From assembly GCA_012845835.1 (NCBI GenBank), contig JABAKD010000020.1, positions 5,478,720-5,542,719 of the forward strand: a DNA stretch of 64,000 nucleotides, in the 5' to 3' direction. The DNA comes from Undaria pinnatifida. Lineage: Eukaryota; Sar; Phaeophyceae; Laminariales; Alariaceae. Below are positions 12,114 through 22,470 of the stretch, piece after piece. The first letter of the stretch is position 1, and each line of letters starts with the position of its first letter. The position numbers and the translations under genes were made by a program. The notes beneath the pieces are model-generated. The model worked only from the letters and a program-made list of their open reading frames with translations. It did no database searches and was not told where the DNA came from.

Positions 12114-13466
12114 GTCTTGAATCGAAATACGTCCCGCTCATACTCCTTCCCCTTGCCTTTTACACTATAAAGTTGTACCTCTGCTGATACCTCTTCGAAT
12201 TTCTTTTGTGTCACCTTTTACGGCGCTCTTCGACTCTGGGGCCACGTGCAAAGGTTTTCTAACAGAAAACGTTTCGCTGACCTCTCCCCCTCTGTTGCTC
12301 TTAACCATATACCAGGTATATACTTTCGTCAAATTTCGTGTCGTCGATCATCTCTATTATGATGGCACACTAGCATTATTTGGCTATGAACTCTACTCCC
12401 CCCGTCCCCTTATTCTTGCTATATCTGTCCCTTCACTACTAATAGGAGCTCTACTCCCACCGCCTCCCTATTCTTGCTATCCATGCTGTCCCGTTCTCTT
12501 TTTCCCTATCCATTCGTTCTCCCCAACACTTTCTTCTGCATGCTATTTCCCTTCCCTCTTTCTCCCTCGACTCTTGAATTCCCATTAAGTCTAGGTCGCG
12601 ATTACTTACACTGCTCGACTATTTTTAGCCCTTTGCGCCCTCCCGCGGCGAATCCTCATAACAAAGATCATATAGATGCGTTCCATGATCTTATTCTCCG
12701 CTTCTTTTTCGATTGTCTTTTCACTCTACTTTTTTTCGCCTACTACCATTGTTCTATATCCTTCTTCGCTACTCCTATTCCCTCTGCTGCTGTGAACTTG
12801 ATTTCAGCTTCTCTTTCCGGCTTTGTCTTTGCTTGTTTGCTCTACAGCACTCTTCTGTCTCATTCCTTATGGGCCATTCACTATCTCCTGCCTCCCTTTC
12901 TTTCCGTTCGCCCTAGGACCACGTCTTATTGCCGATATTCCATCCGCGATATACACTCTCGATTTCAGTTTTCTAATCCATGCCGGCACTGTTTCTGTGT
13001 CTATCCTCCGCCACCCCATGCTCGCTTTCAGGTGTTAGCGTTCACTGGTGCTTTGACCTACGAGCACAGCCCACATACAGCGTGGATTGTGTGACGGATT
13101 TCCTTTGCACCGCAAACGGCTAGTAAAAACCCCCAGTATACCGTTTTCTGAGTGAATGCCATCAATTACTACCCGCAAGACGTTCTTAAAGTTAGTACCA
13201 GGGGCTTGGATTAATTCCTTTTCACCTCGTCATGCACCATACATCTGTACGTATTGTTGTCAGGCAATCCTGTTTTACAGTGTAGTATGATCCCCGGCGC
13301 CGCCCTTAGAGGTGGATGGGCCCACTTTAATACACCCTGGGTTTACCATATTAGCGCCAAAAAAACAACCTCTCCGCCTGTATACATTGTGGTCGACGAA
13401 TCTTTTTTTTTTTTTTATCCTCCGGCGGATGGGGAAAAATTAAGCTTTAGCTCACCACACTTCCAC
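12114..13466. other. Intergenic DNA with a pyrimidine-rich stretch
   Basis: The region 12390-12780 is strongly C+T-rich on the + strand, which opens several long but low-complexity frames. No domain or splice structure was recognised. Confidence 0.5.
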
Positions 13467-13474
13467 GTATTTTC
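13467..13474. repeat. Left target-site duplication of the hAT element
   Basis: GTATTTTC directly precedes the left terminal inverted repeat. An identical octamer follows the right one at 15726-15733. Eight base pairs is the duplication length expected of the hAT superfamily. Confidence 0.9.
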
Positions 13475-13499
13475 CAGGGATGTTCACGGAGTAAAAAAA

Positions 13500-13850
13500 A
13501 AGTCCGCGGAGCGGATTTTCACGGAGCGGATTGACAAACCGCACCGCTCCGTGACAAAACTAGACAACGGATAACCGATCCGCGCAAATCCGTGAAGTAG
13601 GTCAGGGGCGGATATCCGCTCCGCTTTGCTCCGTGACGCATTCTGGAAATCCGCTCCGCTCCGTCAAACTTTTTCAAGGCAGAAATCCGCTCCGCAAAAA
13701 TCCGTGATTTGAAAAGAGCGCGGATATCCGCTCCGCTCCGCTCCGTCACAACAAAATAAAATCCGCACCGCTCTGTATGATTTTTTTCCAGTGGCCCGAT
13801 CCGTAAGTAACGGATTATTTACGGAGCGGATTGGTCTGCTCCGTAGATGA
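13500..13850. repeat. Left subterminal repeat array of the hAT element
   Basis: Repeated CCGCTCCG / CGGAGCGG motifs, several fused as CCGCTCCGCTCCG and preceded by GATAT or AAAT, lie just inside the left terminal repeat. They are candidate transposase-binding sites. The paired array at the other end uses the same motif. Confidence 0.85.
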
Positions 13851-13989
13851 TCCGTGACCAATCCGTAGTACAGTGACGGATTAAACCGTGTGAATGTCAC
13901 GGGTTTTGAGCCCTGAACAATTGTTCTGAATAGCGGATAACCTATACAAATATTGTTCTTGGCCAGCACTCTCCAGATATTTTATATAT

Positions 13990-14715
13990 TTGTGCGATTT
14001 GTGCTGCTATGAGCCATACACGCCGCGGTTCGCCGACGTCCTGCTCCGCACACACAACGCGGACCCTACTCGTGAGAGGTACGACACACACAAACACACT
14101 TCCAACGCAGCAGCGCAGCAGCGGTACGCACGCATAGGATGCCAGATGTCATTGATTCTGGCGATGCAGAGGCTGAGGTGCAGCAATCCTCGCCTTCAAC
14201 CGAGTCTCCTGCTCCTTCTTCTCCCGCTCCTTCTCCATCTCCAACACCGGAGAATCCTACTGGTACTGCTGCAGATTCGCATGAGCAACGAGGTGGAGGA
14301 GTACAAGCAGACACCCGCCGTAGCGAACAATCAGGACTTCGACGTGTTGGGCTACTGGCGTGACGCTGGAAGCCCGCGGCTTGATCCCCACGGAAACGTC
14401 ATGGCAGCGGCGCAATTTCCCATCTTATCCGTGCTTGCCCGCGTGTACCATTGCATCGACAGCACAAGCTGCCAGTCGGAGAGGGAGTTCTCGCAGCTGG
14501 GGTTTGTGCATTCTAGCCTTCGTCGCCGTACGACACCCGACCGCGTTGAGAAAATGATGTTCCTCAGGACTAACCCGGACCTCATTCCGGAGGTCAAGAA
14601 GCTTCGAGATTTGATCGAAAAGATCTCTCAAGAGCAGGAGAAAGCAAAGGTTAAAGTGGTCGAGGTGCAGGCCGCAGAGGCCGGAAAGGATCTCGTAATC
14701 GAACTCGATGAGTAA
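13990..14715 (+). pseudogene. hAT transposase C-terminal dimerisation domain (truncated)
   Basis: The last ~145 codons of this frame match the hAT dimerisation region: a 'DVLGYWRDAG' box, then 'FPILSVLARVYHCI', then 'SEREFSQLG' and 'RVEKMMFLRTNPDL', in the order seen in hAT transposases. Full-length proteins are usually 600-800 residues. The DNA-binding BED domain and the RNase H-like catalytic DDE core are absent. Upstream (14139 to about 14275) a different frame encodes a Ser/Pro/Glu-rich linker of the kind that precedes this domain, so a frameshift near 14275 is likely. The stop at 14713-14715 is probably the natural C-terminus, after a Lys/Glu-rich tail. The protein cannot catalyse transposition; only dimerisation would be conceivable if it were expressed. 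Confidence 0.85.
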
Positions 14716-15239
14716 CGAGTGGCGAGCGGTAGGGTTGGAGCAGACGGGTGCAGGCGCCCATCTTTCACTGCCGTTGAGTTGATCTGTATCCCTGGCTTTT
14801 CCGTTTTTCCCTTCTTTCGCCCGGGCTGAATTTTAGAATTTTCGAATGTTCGCATTTTCGGTACTTCGGTGGTCTCACCATGTACCGCTGTTGCTGCTGA
14901 GGAAAGTGTCTCCATGTTTCACTTCTGCTGTTTTTCTCTCTGTTTTCTATTTTCTATTCTCCTGTTTTTGTTTTTGTCGCGGCGATGGAATTGGTGAAGT
15001 ATCTGGTACTTTGTAGGAGTACTTACGTACTTACCTATTTACCAGAGATGTGCGCGGAGTTCCTGCTCTTGCGCGCCTGCTGTACCAACTCTGGTCACTC
15101 TGTTCTATTTCTTTTTCACCCTTCTCTTAATCCAAGTGTTTCTTTCAGACATCCTTTCTTATGAAGGGGACTCGACGCGTGCGTGCGCGCGATTCTTTCC
15201 CTGCTCGCCACCCCCCTCCGCCATGTATAACTCCGAGAA

Positions 15240-15708
15240 CAACGTGTCTTTCCGTAGTCTCTGATATCAGGAGAAATCCGGTCAACATCCGCGGATAACC
15301 GTCCAATATTACGGATTCATGGATACGGTTTTGCGTGGAGAAACGCAGCGGATTTGTACGGTTTGCTCGACGGAGTGGACAATCCGCTCCGTGAAAAAAT
15401 CCGTCTGACGGATATCCGCTCCGCAATAATCCGCACAAATCTCGATGTCGGATATCCGCTCCGTAAAAATCCGTGACTTTTTCTGTGAGCGAATATCCGC
15501 TCCGGTCCGCTCCGTGACAAATTAAAAAATCCGCTCCGCTCCGTGACATCCATGAACATACGGATATCCGTTCCGTCGTAAACCGTGGATTTTTATGAAC
15601 GGAAATCCGCACCGTGACAATCCGCAACTTATTGCCAGAGCGAATATCCGCTCCGCTCCGCTCCGTCAGATTCTAAAAATAAAAATCCGCACCGCGGTGC
15701 GGATCTTG
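15240..15708. repeat. Right subterminal repeat array of the hAT element
   Basis: At least seven CCGCTCCG motifs plus shorter TCCGTGA and GGATATCCG units fill this stretch up to the right terminal repeat. A perfect GATCCGCACCGCGGTGCGGATC-type palindrome lies at about 15685-15704. Confidence 0.85.
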
Positions 15709-15725
15709 CTCCGTGAACATCCCTG

Positions 15726-15733
15726 GTATTTTC
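15726..15733. repeat. Right target-site duplication of the hAT element
   Basis: GTATTTTC, identical to 13467-13474. Confidence 0.9.
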
Positions 15734-16446
15734 ATACGCGTCGTGTGTCGATTTAACTCAGTTGCTTTCGCAGCCCAACGCTAGCTGGCGCACCCTTCCG
15801 GTTCCATTGTAGGTATAGCGCAAGCTGTCCCTATCAGTGCGTCGACGAATCGATTCACACCGTATAACTACTACTACAGTACTTCGAACATGAAACATTG
15901 TTGTCGAATTTAAATCAGCATCAACAGTGCAAAAGACAACATCAATTTCAACCTGGCGAGAGAGGATGTTGTGTCGGCTCCGCCTTTGTGGGTGATGTGT
16001 GATATGTGCCAGTGACCAAGGCTACGGCATGGTAGTATGGTAGTGTCATACCACTCTTTTCACTACTACTACTGGACTTTGACCATTCAATGCACGACTG
16101 ACTCGGTGCCTTCAATTGATTCTACGGTACCCCACCCAAAACAAAAAAACACGGCAATTTTACTAAACGAGGAAGGATGCTATGGAAACAACATATTCTT
16201 CATATGTATGTTTGTCTCGTCTGCAAAGCGCCACCGAAAGGCGACATCGGGCTGGCAAGGGGCACCGTATTTCAGGAGATACGGCCGGGATCTGGTTTCG
16301 AAAACCGGCAATTTCGTTGAAGAAAAATTGGGGGGGGCTACCTTAACTTAGAACGACTCCTTCACGGAAAACAAACATTTTCAGGCGATTTGTTTGCGCA
16401 ACCTGGCTTACTATGCCAGCGCGGATTCATATCGGCAAGATTAATA
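15734..16446. other. Intergenic DNA, no gene recognised
   Basis: No supported gene. It is the unannotated spacer between the hAT element and the palindrome repeats. Confidence 0.45.
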
Positions 16447-16580
16447 CATACATGAAGAAAGCGCAAGGCATCGCAAAGGAACGCAGGGGCGGTCACGCTC
16501 GCGCGAGTGACCCCAAGCCACCGCTGAAAAAATCCCTAAAAGAACAACATAATCCCCCTACGGCAACCTTGGTCCGGTGT
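16447..16580 (+). repeat. Palindromic repeat family E, copy 1
   Basis: Carries the self-complementary motif CTCGCGCGAGTGACCCC, preceded by ATGAAGAAA and GCAAAGGAACGCAGGGGC and followed by CTACGGCAACCTTGGTCC. The same order of blocks occurs at 45840-45957 and, in part, at 37800-37915. The palindrome could extrude a hairpin or be a protein-binding site. Function unknown. Confidence 0.65.
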
Positions 16581-16603
16581 GTTCTGGTACTATTAATGAG
16601 TCA

Positions 16604-16876
16604 TCCCGCGGTAGGGGTTGCAGTTGTATGATTGGGCCAAAAAACGGTATACCCTCTGGCCAATTGAGCTCCTGATGTGAGGAACTACCGGTTCGTGACG
16701 CAACTACACGAGTATTTGTTGTTTCAAGACTACGAAGGCAAATTCATAGTAGCTTGGTCGAGTTGTGCGAACGAATGTCTTCGAGGTCATTTTTCGGGTG
16801 AGAGATTGAGTTCCTCATGCGAAGACCTCAGGGACTGACGCTGCCCCCCCCCCCCCCCCCCCCCCGCACCGTTAGA
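16604..16876 (+). mobile_element. Foldback MITE family F, copy 1 (with a 22-C run)
   Basis: The left end (TCCCGCGGTAGGGG ... GAGCTCCTGATGTGAGGAACT) and the right end (GTTCCTCATGCGAAGACCTCAGGGACTG ... ) are inverted relative to one another. Both match the ends of the copy at 45334-45568. In this copy the right arm is disrupted by 22 consecutive C at 16844-16865, where the other copy has CTCCAACCCTA. No coding capacity. Confidence 0.65.
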
Positions 16877-16933
16877 TGGCTCTAAACACGTTTAAGCAAT
16901 GCCCACCGTAAATGTTAATGCCTCTCCGTGCAG

Positions 16934-17185
16934 CGAGTGTGGACAACAACGACGACGACGACGCAACGAAATACTGCAATTCCATCGGCTGTCCAGCTGG
17001 TTACACACCCGTCCACGACGCTAAGGAGGTAGAGTGCAACACGAGCATATGCACGTCGTCCCAGTGCTGCGAAGCGTTCTGCTCGTACTTCGCGTGCCCC
17101 CGCAACTACGTTCCCGTCCAGGACGCGCACGAAATTTTGTGCTACGACGATGAATGCACAACCGAGCAGTGCTGCGACAACCATG
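16934..17185 (+). CDS. Orphan exon with two Cys-rich extracellular repeats
   Basis: An 84-codon-equivalent exon lies between the acceptor CCTCTCCGTGCAG and the donor GTGAGT at 17186. It begins and ends in phase 1, the usual arrangement for shufflable extracellular modules. After an Asp-rich stretch it encodes two copies of a ~35-residue unit: Cys-X3-Gly/Ala-Cys-Pro ... Tyr-X-Pro-Val-X-Asp-Ala-X-Glu ... Cys ... Cys-Thr-X2-Gln-Cys-Cys. Units of this form occur in secreted or surface proteins of algae and other protists and presumably fold through disulphides. No flanking exon was found, so the parent gene is unknown. It may be an isolated remnant or an upstream exon of a gene extending beyond what I can see. 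Confidence 0.6.
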
Positions 17186-18366
17186 GTGAGTCGTACGATT
17201 TATGGTGAATAACTGCTACTCAGTGCATCCCAGAGAGTTTTGAAGAACGGGTCCAAAAGAGCTAGGCCGAAACAGTCCACGCACGTCACGTGGAGCACAA
17301 CCCTTCTCAAGTGCAGATATGTGACGGTTAACCTCTTCCTGTTTGCCGTATTGCCATGTCGGCGTATTTCTGTGTTGCTTCCACTTTTGCTCGGCCTCTC
17401 GCGTTGCGTGGTTTACGTTTCGGATTGGCCTCCGCTTTCGCTTCATCTCTTACTCTTTACTGTGTCGCCTTGTTCCACTTTCTTCTTGATTTTTACTGTG
17501 TAGTCCTCCCTCCTATTGTACCAGGTATGATTATTTTTCACTACCTCAAGCGTTGTCTGATATTCAGCTGTGCCGTGTTTGCAATATCGTTGCATTTCTC
17601 ACTTTATATTGACGTGTTTGGCCGGGTGCCTTTACGACATGCATCACACAAACCATCGCGACAAATCGTGTGGTGGCAACAGAAAAGGTTGTAGCTTCTT
17701 CAAAGACACGTCGATACAGACCGTAGGTGTGTGGGGTGCTCTGTGGGGAGAAATTACGTTTCTGTGTAGGGTACTTGGCGGTAAATATGGTTATCAAGAC
17801 GTCTTGTTCGCAACATAGCGGTGCGGCACTCCCCCGGGGAACGTCGCGAATCCCACCACGTTGTCGTTGCCGTACACACCTGTCCCCGGGGCCACTGAAC
17901 GCCACATCATCAGAAGACAGCAAACACACACCTGCCACTTGGGCCACCGAGCGCCACATCATAAGAAGACAGCGAACACACAGTGAGGCGGGATATTGGC
18001 CTACAAATGTAGTTGATGGCAGACCCAAATCTCCAAGCGGAGCTCAACAAGGAGGCAACCACAAATCTTACCCCCGTTCCTCCCAGTTTCTCGTGGTTTC
18101 GATGGCATGGACGTGGTGCTAACCAGGGTCGTGTTGGTGGCTGGAGCAAATCTAGTTCTTCGTTTTAAACTCAAGCAAAGGTCGAGGTGTTGGTGTAAGA
18201 CCGAGGAGGCAAAAGTGGATATAGAAAGAGCGAAAATACGCGGGGTACCGACTTCGGCGTGCTCCGGATGACAGGAATCTACGGCGATCTTAGAACGTAG
18301 ACACCAAACAGGTCACACAGACCAAAACGAAAGCTGTGCAGAAAAACCCAACAAAAGCACACCAGC
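17186..18366. other. Intergenic or intronic DNA with a tandem duplication
   Basis: A ~43-bp segment with GCCACATCATNAGAAGACAGC and AACACACA is present twice at about 17888-17932 and 17940-17982. No domain was recognised in the crossing frames. If the exon at 16934 belongs to a live gene, this may be its downstream intron. Confidence 0.45.
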
Positions 18367-18633
18367 CTACTCGAGCGGCGTATTTGAGCCAGCAATCGGT
18401 TTGGAGTCTACAACGGCCGCAAGGGATGGAACGGGTGTTGGAGGAGACAGGATATCTAACGTGCGATTCATCAGAGACTGAGGAAGGGAGATCACCGTGG
18501 GACGTGCAATCTCATCCGCTAGCGCGGGGTAAGGCGGCTTTGTAAACCGCTGGAACACGATGTCGTCGGTCCTTGACCCAACAATCGTGAAGAACGTCAA
18601 GGTGCGACCCCCTCGCAAGCCGCTGCACGACAA
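18367..18633 (-). other. Reverse-strand open frame, 88 codons, unassigned
   Basis: The frame reads like ordinary protein (a TFFTIVGSRTDDIVFQRFT stretch and a Pro-rich LSPPTPVPS segment) and is not low complexity. No family, start context or splice sites can be defended. Listed only as a candidate exon. Confidence 0.15.
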
Positions 18634-18904
18634 CTAGTCTCGGTACGGGGGAAAGTACGTCATCCGTGCAGAGGTGAACCGCACAAGGCGAGTGGGCCTA
18701 ATGGCCTCCCGAGTGATTTTCCTAACACCCCACGGACGTGCATGATTTGATGTCTTCGCGGATACCCGCGGCATTGCCCGCGGCGGGAACAGGCACTGAC
18801 GCGGTATGCCGTGGCTTTTCAGGGCCGTCCGCGGATATTGCCCCTTCGTTTGGAAAACAATTGTCCGAAAAATTCCGTTTGGGGGGTGTTGTATAATGCG
18901 TGTG

Positions 18905-20020
18905 TCATACCTGGTACGGTGCTGGGGGATAGAGCAGGGTCCTCAGCCCTAATGTGTGTGATACTCCGATCGCGCGTATTACTGTGTGTTGTGTGTCCTC
19001 GCTAAGGATAAAGGTCGGCGACTCCCCTTGGAACTACAGTGTATCTTGTACCAGGGTCAACAAGGTGGTGTTAGTCAGTCTGTGCGCGGAAACTACAAAA
19101 CCCGTTTTTTAGGGGGACAAAATCTGACAGCTGTGGAAGGAAATGCATCAGTTTTATCAAACTTATCCTGTAAGTCGTATAACCGGTGAGGGGAGGGCGG
19201 AATTGTTCAAGGACGTTGGGGCCTGGGACAAGGGGGAGTGGAGGGGGGGGGGCGGGGGCGGGTGGGGCAACTCAATCTGTAGGCGGAGCTAAAATTCCTT
19301 GAAGGGGACAGATCTGACGGTTGTGGAAGAAATGCATCAGTTTATCACGTATATCCGGTAAATCGTACAACCAGTGAGGAGAGGGCGGAGTGCTCGAAGA
19401 GGGGGGGGGGGGGGAGGGGGTTTTCCAACAGCTTTAGGTCGCCTAAATGTATATCCGTTAGGAGCTTGCTATACGCGTGGTGCTAGGTCTAGGCGAAGGT
19501 ACGGGTGGTGTGGAAGGATGGGGTATTGGGGGGGGGGGGGGGAAGGGGGGCGGGGGGGGTAAGGATTGGAGCTACGGCATGGATGGCTAGAAAAGTAATG
19601 AGGTGATATCAACTGCCTGGTAGTTTTTATTACTCTGTCAGATTTTGGTTTTAGGTGGGGCGGCGGCAGAGAACAAAACGAGGGGCGGGGGGGGGGGCGA
19701 TGGCAGCGATTAAACCCCCTTAGGTCGCATAAATGTGTACCTGTAGGGAACTTTACCAAACGTGCTAGATCTAGGCGATGGTGCGGGTGGCGGAGAAGGA
19801 GGGGGCGGGCGGGGGGGGGGGGGTTATGAATTCGAGCTACGGCATGGCTGGTTGGATAGGTAATGAGGTGGTATCACCGGCCTGATACTGTTTATTATTC
19901 TAGCAGATTGGATTCTCGTTGGGGCGGCGGAGGAGGAGGAAGGTTGCGTGTGTGTCAAGGGGAAGGGGGGGGCGGGACAACGGCCTAGATATCTCCCGTA
20001 TATTGCAACAACCAAGCCTG
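18905..20020 (+). repeat. G-run repeat array, block 1
   Basis: This is a series of related modules. Module a: ATACTCCGATCGCGCGTATTA, GTCGGCGACTCCCCTT, GTCAGTCTGTGCGCGGAAACT, TGACAGCTGTGGAAGGAAATG. Module b: GGTGAGGGGAGGGCGGA followed by long G-runs. Module c: CTTTAGGTCGC, TATACGCGTGGTGCTAGGTC. Module d: GATATCA-CTG and a TTTATTACTCTG tail. Modules recur within the block and again at 21150-21730 and 60490-62300. G-runs of 8-13 lie at about 19238, 19401, 19530, 19688 and 19811. Confidence 0.75.
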
Positions 20021-20299
20021 GCTATTTATATGAATGACCGTTGGTTTGTTTCTGTTTTTCCGGGTTATTTTTCAGCTCCAGAGCGACTGGAGCCTGTCCT
20101 GTGATCACGGACGGAGTTGATGATAGGCGTTAATGTGAGAACAGCAGCAACAACAACACCATGAATACATCACAACAATTTGGAAGAATCATGCAAATCT
20201 GTGGTATACAATGTGTTTTAGCTTCGTGGTGTGTTACTTTACATAGATCGCAAGATAGAATATTTCAATCGACAGGAGGTGCAACCATGTAGTTACCAT

Positions 20300-20644
20300 G
20301 ATTTTTTACCGTGCCGTTGTGGGGCTCTGAGGTCGCCAATTCTAAGCCAGAGATACATATTACAAATTCAACAAGCGATATGATGTGGTCATGCAATGTC
20401 ACCGCCATTGAGCACGAGGGGGAGAAGCGCAAATCGTCAGTGTTTTGAAAGGAACGCTTGATGTGCCCGCGCTCAATTTGGTTACATCGTTAGGCATATG
20501 CTACTTCGTTTGGCAGAGGTTGGGAGGCGATCTCGCGGACGGCAGGTACGAAATACCGCACGAAATAGGTTGGTAGTGTGGCCTACCGCAATATTAACCT
20601 ATCTGGCTGTGCTTCCTTTTCACATTACTATTAATAGCTAATGT
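20300..20644 (+). repeat. 345-bp tandem duplication, first copy
   Basis: Starts GATTTTTTACCGTGCCG and ends TTAATAGCTAATGTA. It aligns with 20661-21005 throughout, at roughly 85-90% identity by eye. Shared landmarks include GAGGTCGCCAATTCTAAG and GCATATGCTACTTCGTTTGGCAGAGGTTG. Confidence 0.85.
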
Positions 20645-20660
20645 ACGATTGTGTGCCCTT

Positions 20661-21005
20661 GATTTTTACCGTGCCGATGTGGGGCGCTGAGGTCGCCAAT
20701 TCTAAGACAGAGATACATATTACAAATACAACAAGTGAGATGATTTGGTCATGCAATGTCGCCACCATTGAAACACGAGGCAAGAGAAGTGCAGATCGTC
20801 AATGTTTTGAAAGGAACGCTTGATGTACCCGTGCTCAATTACGTTACTCCGTTAGGCATATGCTACTTCGTTTGGCAGAGGTTGTCAGACTATCATGCAG
20901 ACGGCAGGTAGGCACGGAATACCCTGCGTAATAGGTTGGTAGCGTGGTCTGCCGCAATTTTAACATATCTGCCTGTACTTACTTTTCACATTATTATTAG
21001 CTAAT
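20661..21005 (+). repeat. 345-bp tandem duplication, second copy
   Basis: Second copy of the 20300-20644 segment, 16 bp downstream of it. Neither copy has a conserved open frame, so the duplication is probably non-coding. Confidence 0.85.
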
Positions 21006-21149
21006 ATATACCATTATACGCCTTGTATGTCCATGTCGTCGAAGGTGTTGTGGCCCTGTAGATGCCGCGTCCACGTCTGATGCTCGTGTTAGTGGTGCTC
21101 ACGAAAACATGCCCGAGGATGTAGTGGATGATCGCTGCGTGATGTTCCT

Positions 21150-21730
21150 TTCCTCTACATCGCACCAGGCAGAATATTTTATAGAAATTAATATACACTC
21201 CAGCTGTGAGATCGAATATTTTGTCGAAACTCATCTTTGGAAGCTGTGCGTAATACTTGGATTGCGCGTATTACGGGTTGTGTGTCCTCATTAAGGATAT
21301 AGGTCGGCGACTCCCCTTGGAACTACCAGGTACAGTGTGACTATCAGGGTCAACAGGGTGATGTTAGCCAGTCTGTGCGCGGAAACTATAAAACCCGTTT
21401 CTAAGGGGGACAAAATCTGACAGCTGTGGAAGGAAATGCATCAGTTTATCAAGTGAATCATGTGAGTCGAATATCTGGTGACGGGAGGGCGGAGTTTTGA
21501 AGGACGTAGGGGGGTGATTTTGATCGAAAGGGGGGCGAGAGGGGGGGAGAGGGGGGAGGAGACGGGCGGGGCAGGTCAATTTTTGCGTTGAAACTATAAA
21601 TCCTTCTTGTGGGGGAGGGGGGGGGAATGTGGCGGGGGGGGGCGGGGGCGGGGGCGGGTGGCTTTAGGTCGCATATATGTAGGGGTTTGCTATACGCGTG
21701 GTGCTAGGTCTAGGCGTACAGACTATAGTC
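21150..21730 (+). repeat. G-run repeat array, block 2
   Basis: Begins with the TACACTCCAGCTGTGAGATCG and ACTCATCTTTGGAAGCTG core at 21194-21246. It continues with the GTCGGCGACTCCCCTT, GACAGCTGTGGAAGG, GGAGGGCGGA, poly-G and TATACGCGTGGTGCTAGGTC modules in the same order as block 1. On the reverse strand the core encodes Met-Ser-Phe-Asp-Lys-Ile-Phe-Asp-Leu-Thr-Ala-Gly-Val within a 77-codon frame (21001-21234). Confidence 0.75.
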
Positions 21731-22040
21731 TATGTCAACGCAACCGCTTTCTTGAAAATGACAAATGAAAATTCTTCACACACTCGATACAGAGAAGACG
21801 CGGCCCGGAGATTGCTCAGTACACCGACGGTCAGGATCAAGTTATCGAGCAGCGCACTTGGTTTTTACTACCGATCCTTACTCCACCTAAAACACTACGG
21901 GCATGGAACAATTGCAAATATATAGTTTAATTATAATAGGTAGCACGGCTGTCGCTAGAAACTCGCGCAGCAGGATATTTGCAGATGTCGTCAACTGTCT
22001 GCATTTTGGTGAACAATGGAAGGTCGTTGTACAAAACTCA
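21731..22040. other. Intergenic DNA, nothing recognised
   Basis: No supported gene or repeat. Confidence 0.4.
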
Positions 22041-22470
22041 GCAGCAATTAACAGCAGCCAGCAGAAGCACATGGCTTCCAGCACAGCAGCAGCAGGAGCA
22101 GCACATCAGCAGCACAGCAGCAACGAGCAGCAGCAGCCAGCAGCAGCAGTCAGCAGCACTAGCCACCAGCAGCAGCCAGGAGCGTAAGCCAGCAGTCGGA
22201 GCCAGTCGTATAGGCCAGCAACAGGAGTTACTAGCAGCCAGAGGCAACCAGCATCAACTAGCAGAAGCCACGCAGCAGCCAGGCAGCAGCTAATCAGCAG
22301 CAGTAGACATACAGCAGGCAACAGCAAGCAGCAGGACGAGCATTCACGACCAGCAGCCAGCAGGGGCATCAACACCCAATAGCAAGGAGTTGCAGGAGCA
22401 GACGCAGGCAACAGAAGGCAGCAAAGCCCCAGCAGCATCCAGCAGCGGCTGACAGAAGCAGGAGCAGCAA
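22041..22470. repeat. CAG/AGC-rich imperfect trinucleotide tract
   Basis: About 430 bp of interrupted CAGCAG with CCAGCAGC variants. It opens long frames in both directions (Gln/Ala/Ser-rich forward; Leu/Cys/Val-rich reverse), which is the expected effect of composition. It could be part of a homopolymeric-residue coding region, but no flanking exon supports that. Confidence 0.75.

Larger units (their letters stand above)
13475..15725 (+). mobile_element. hAT-superfamily DNA transposon, internally deleted
   Basis: The 2,251-bp element is bounded by perfect 17-bp terminal inverted repeats (CAGGGATGTTCACGGAG at 13475-13491 and its complement at 15709-15725) and by 8-bp target duplications GTATTTTC. 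Both ends carry subterminal arrays: TCCGCTCCG in either orientation occurs at least eight times between 13500 and 13850 and at least seven times between 15380 and 15665, usually followed by TGA or preceded by ATA. Arrays like these bind transposase in known hAT elements. The interior encodes only the C-terminal dimerisation region of a hAT transposase (13990-14715), so most of the gene is missing and the element is probably non-autonomous. Identical ends and target duplications suggest fairly recent insertion. Confidence 0.93.

Noticed and set aside
12474-13094. 206-codon forward frame, Ser/Phe/Leu-rich
   Set aside because: The DNA is strongly pyrimidine-rich; several overlapping frames are equally open and no domain is visible.
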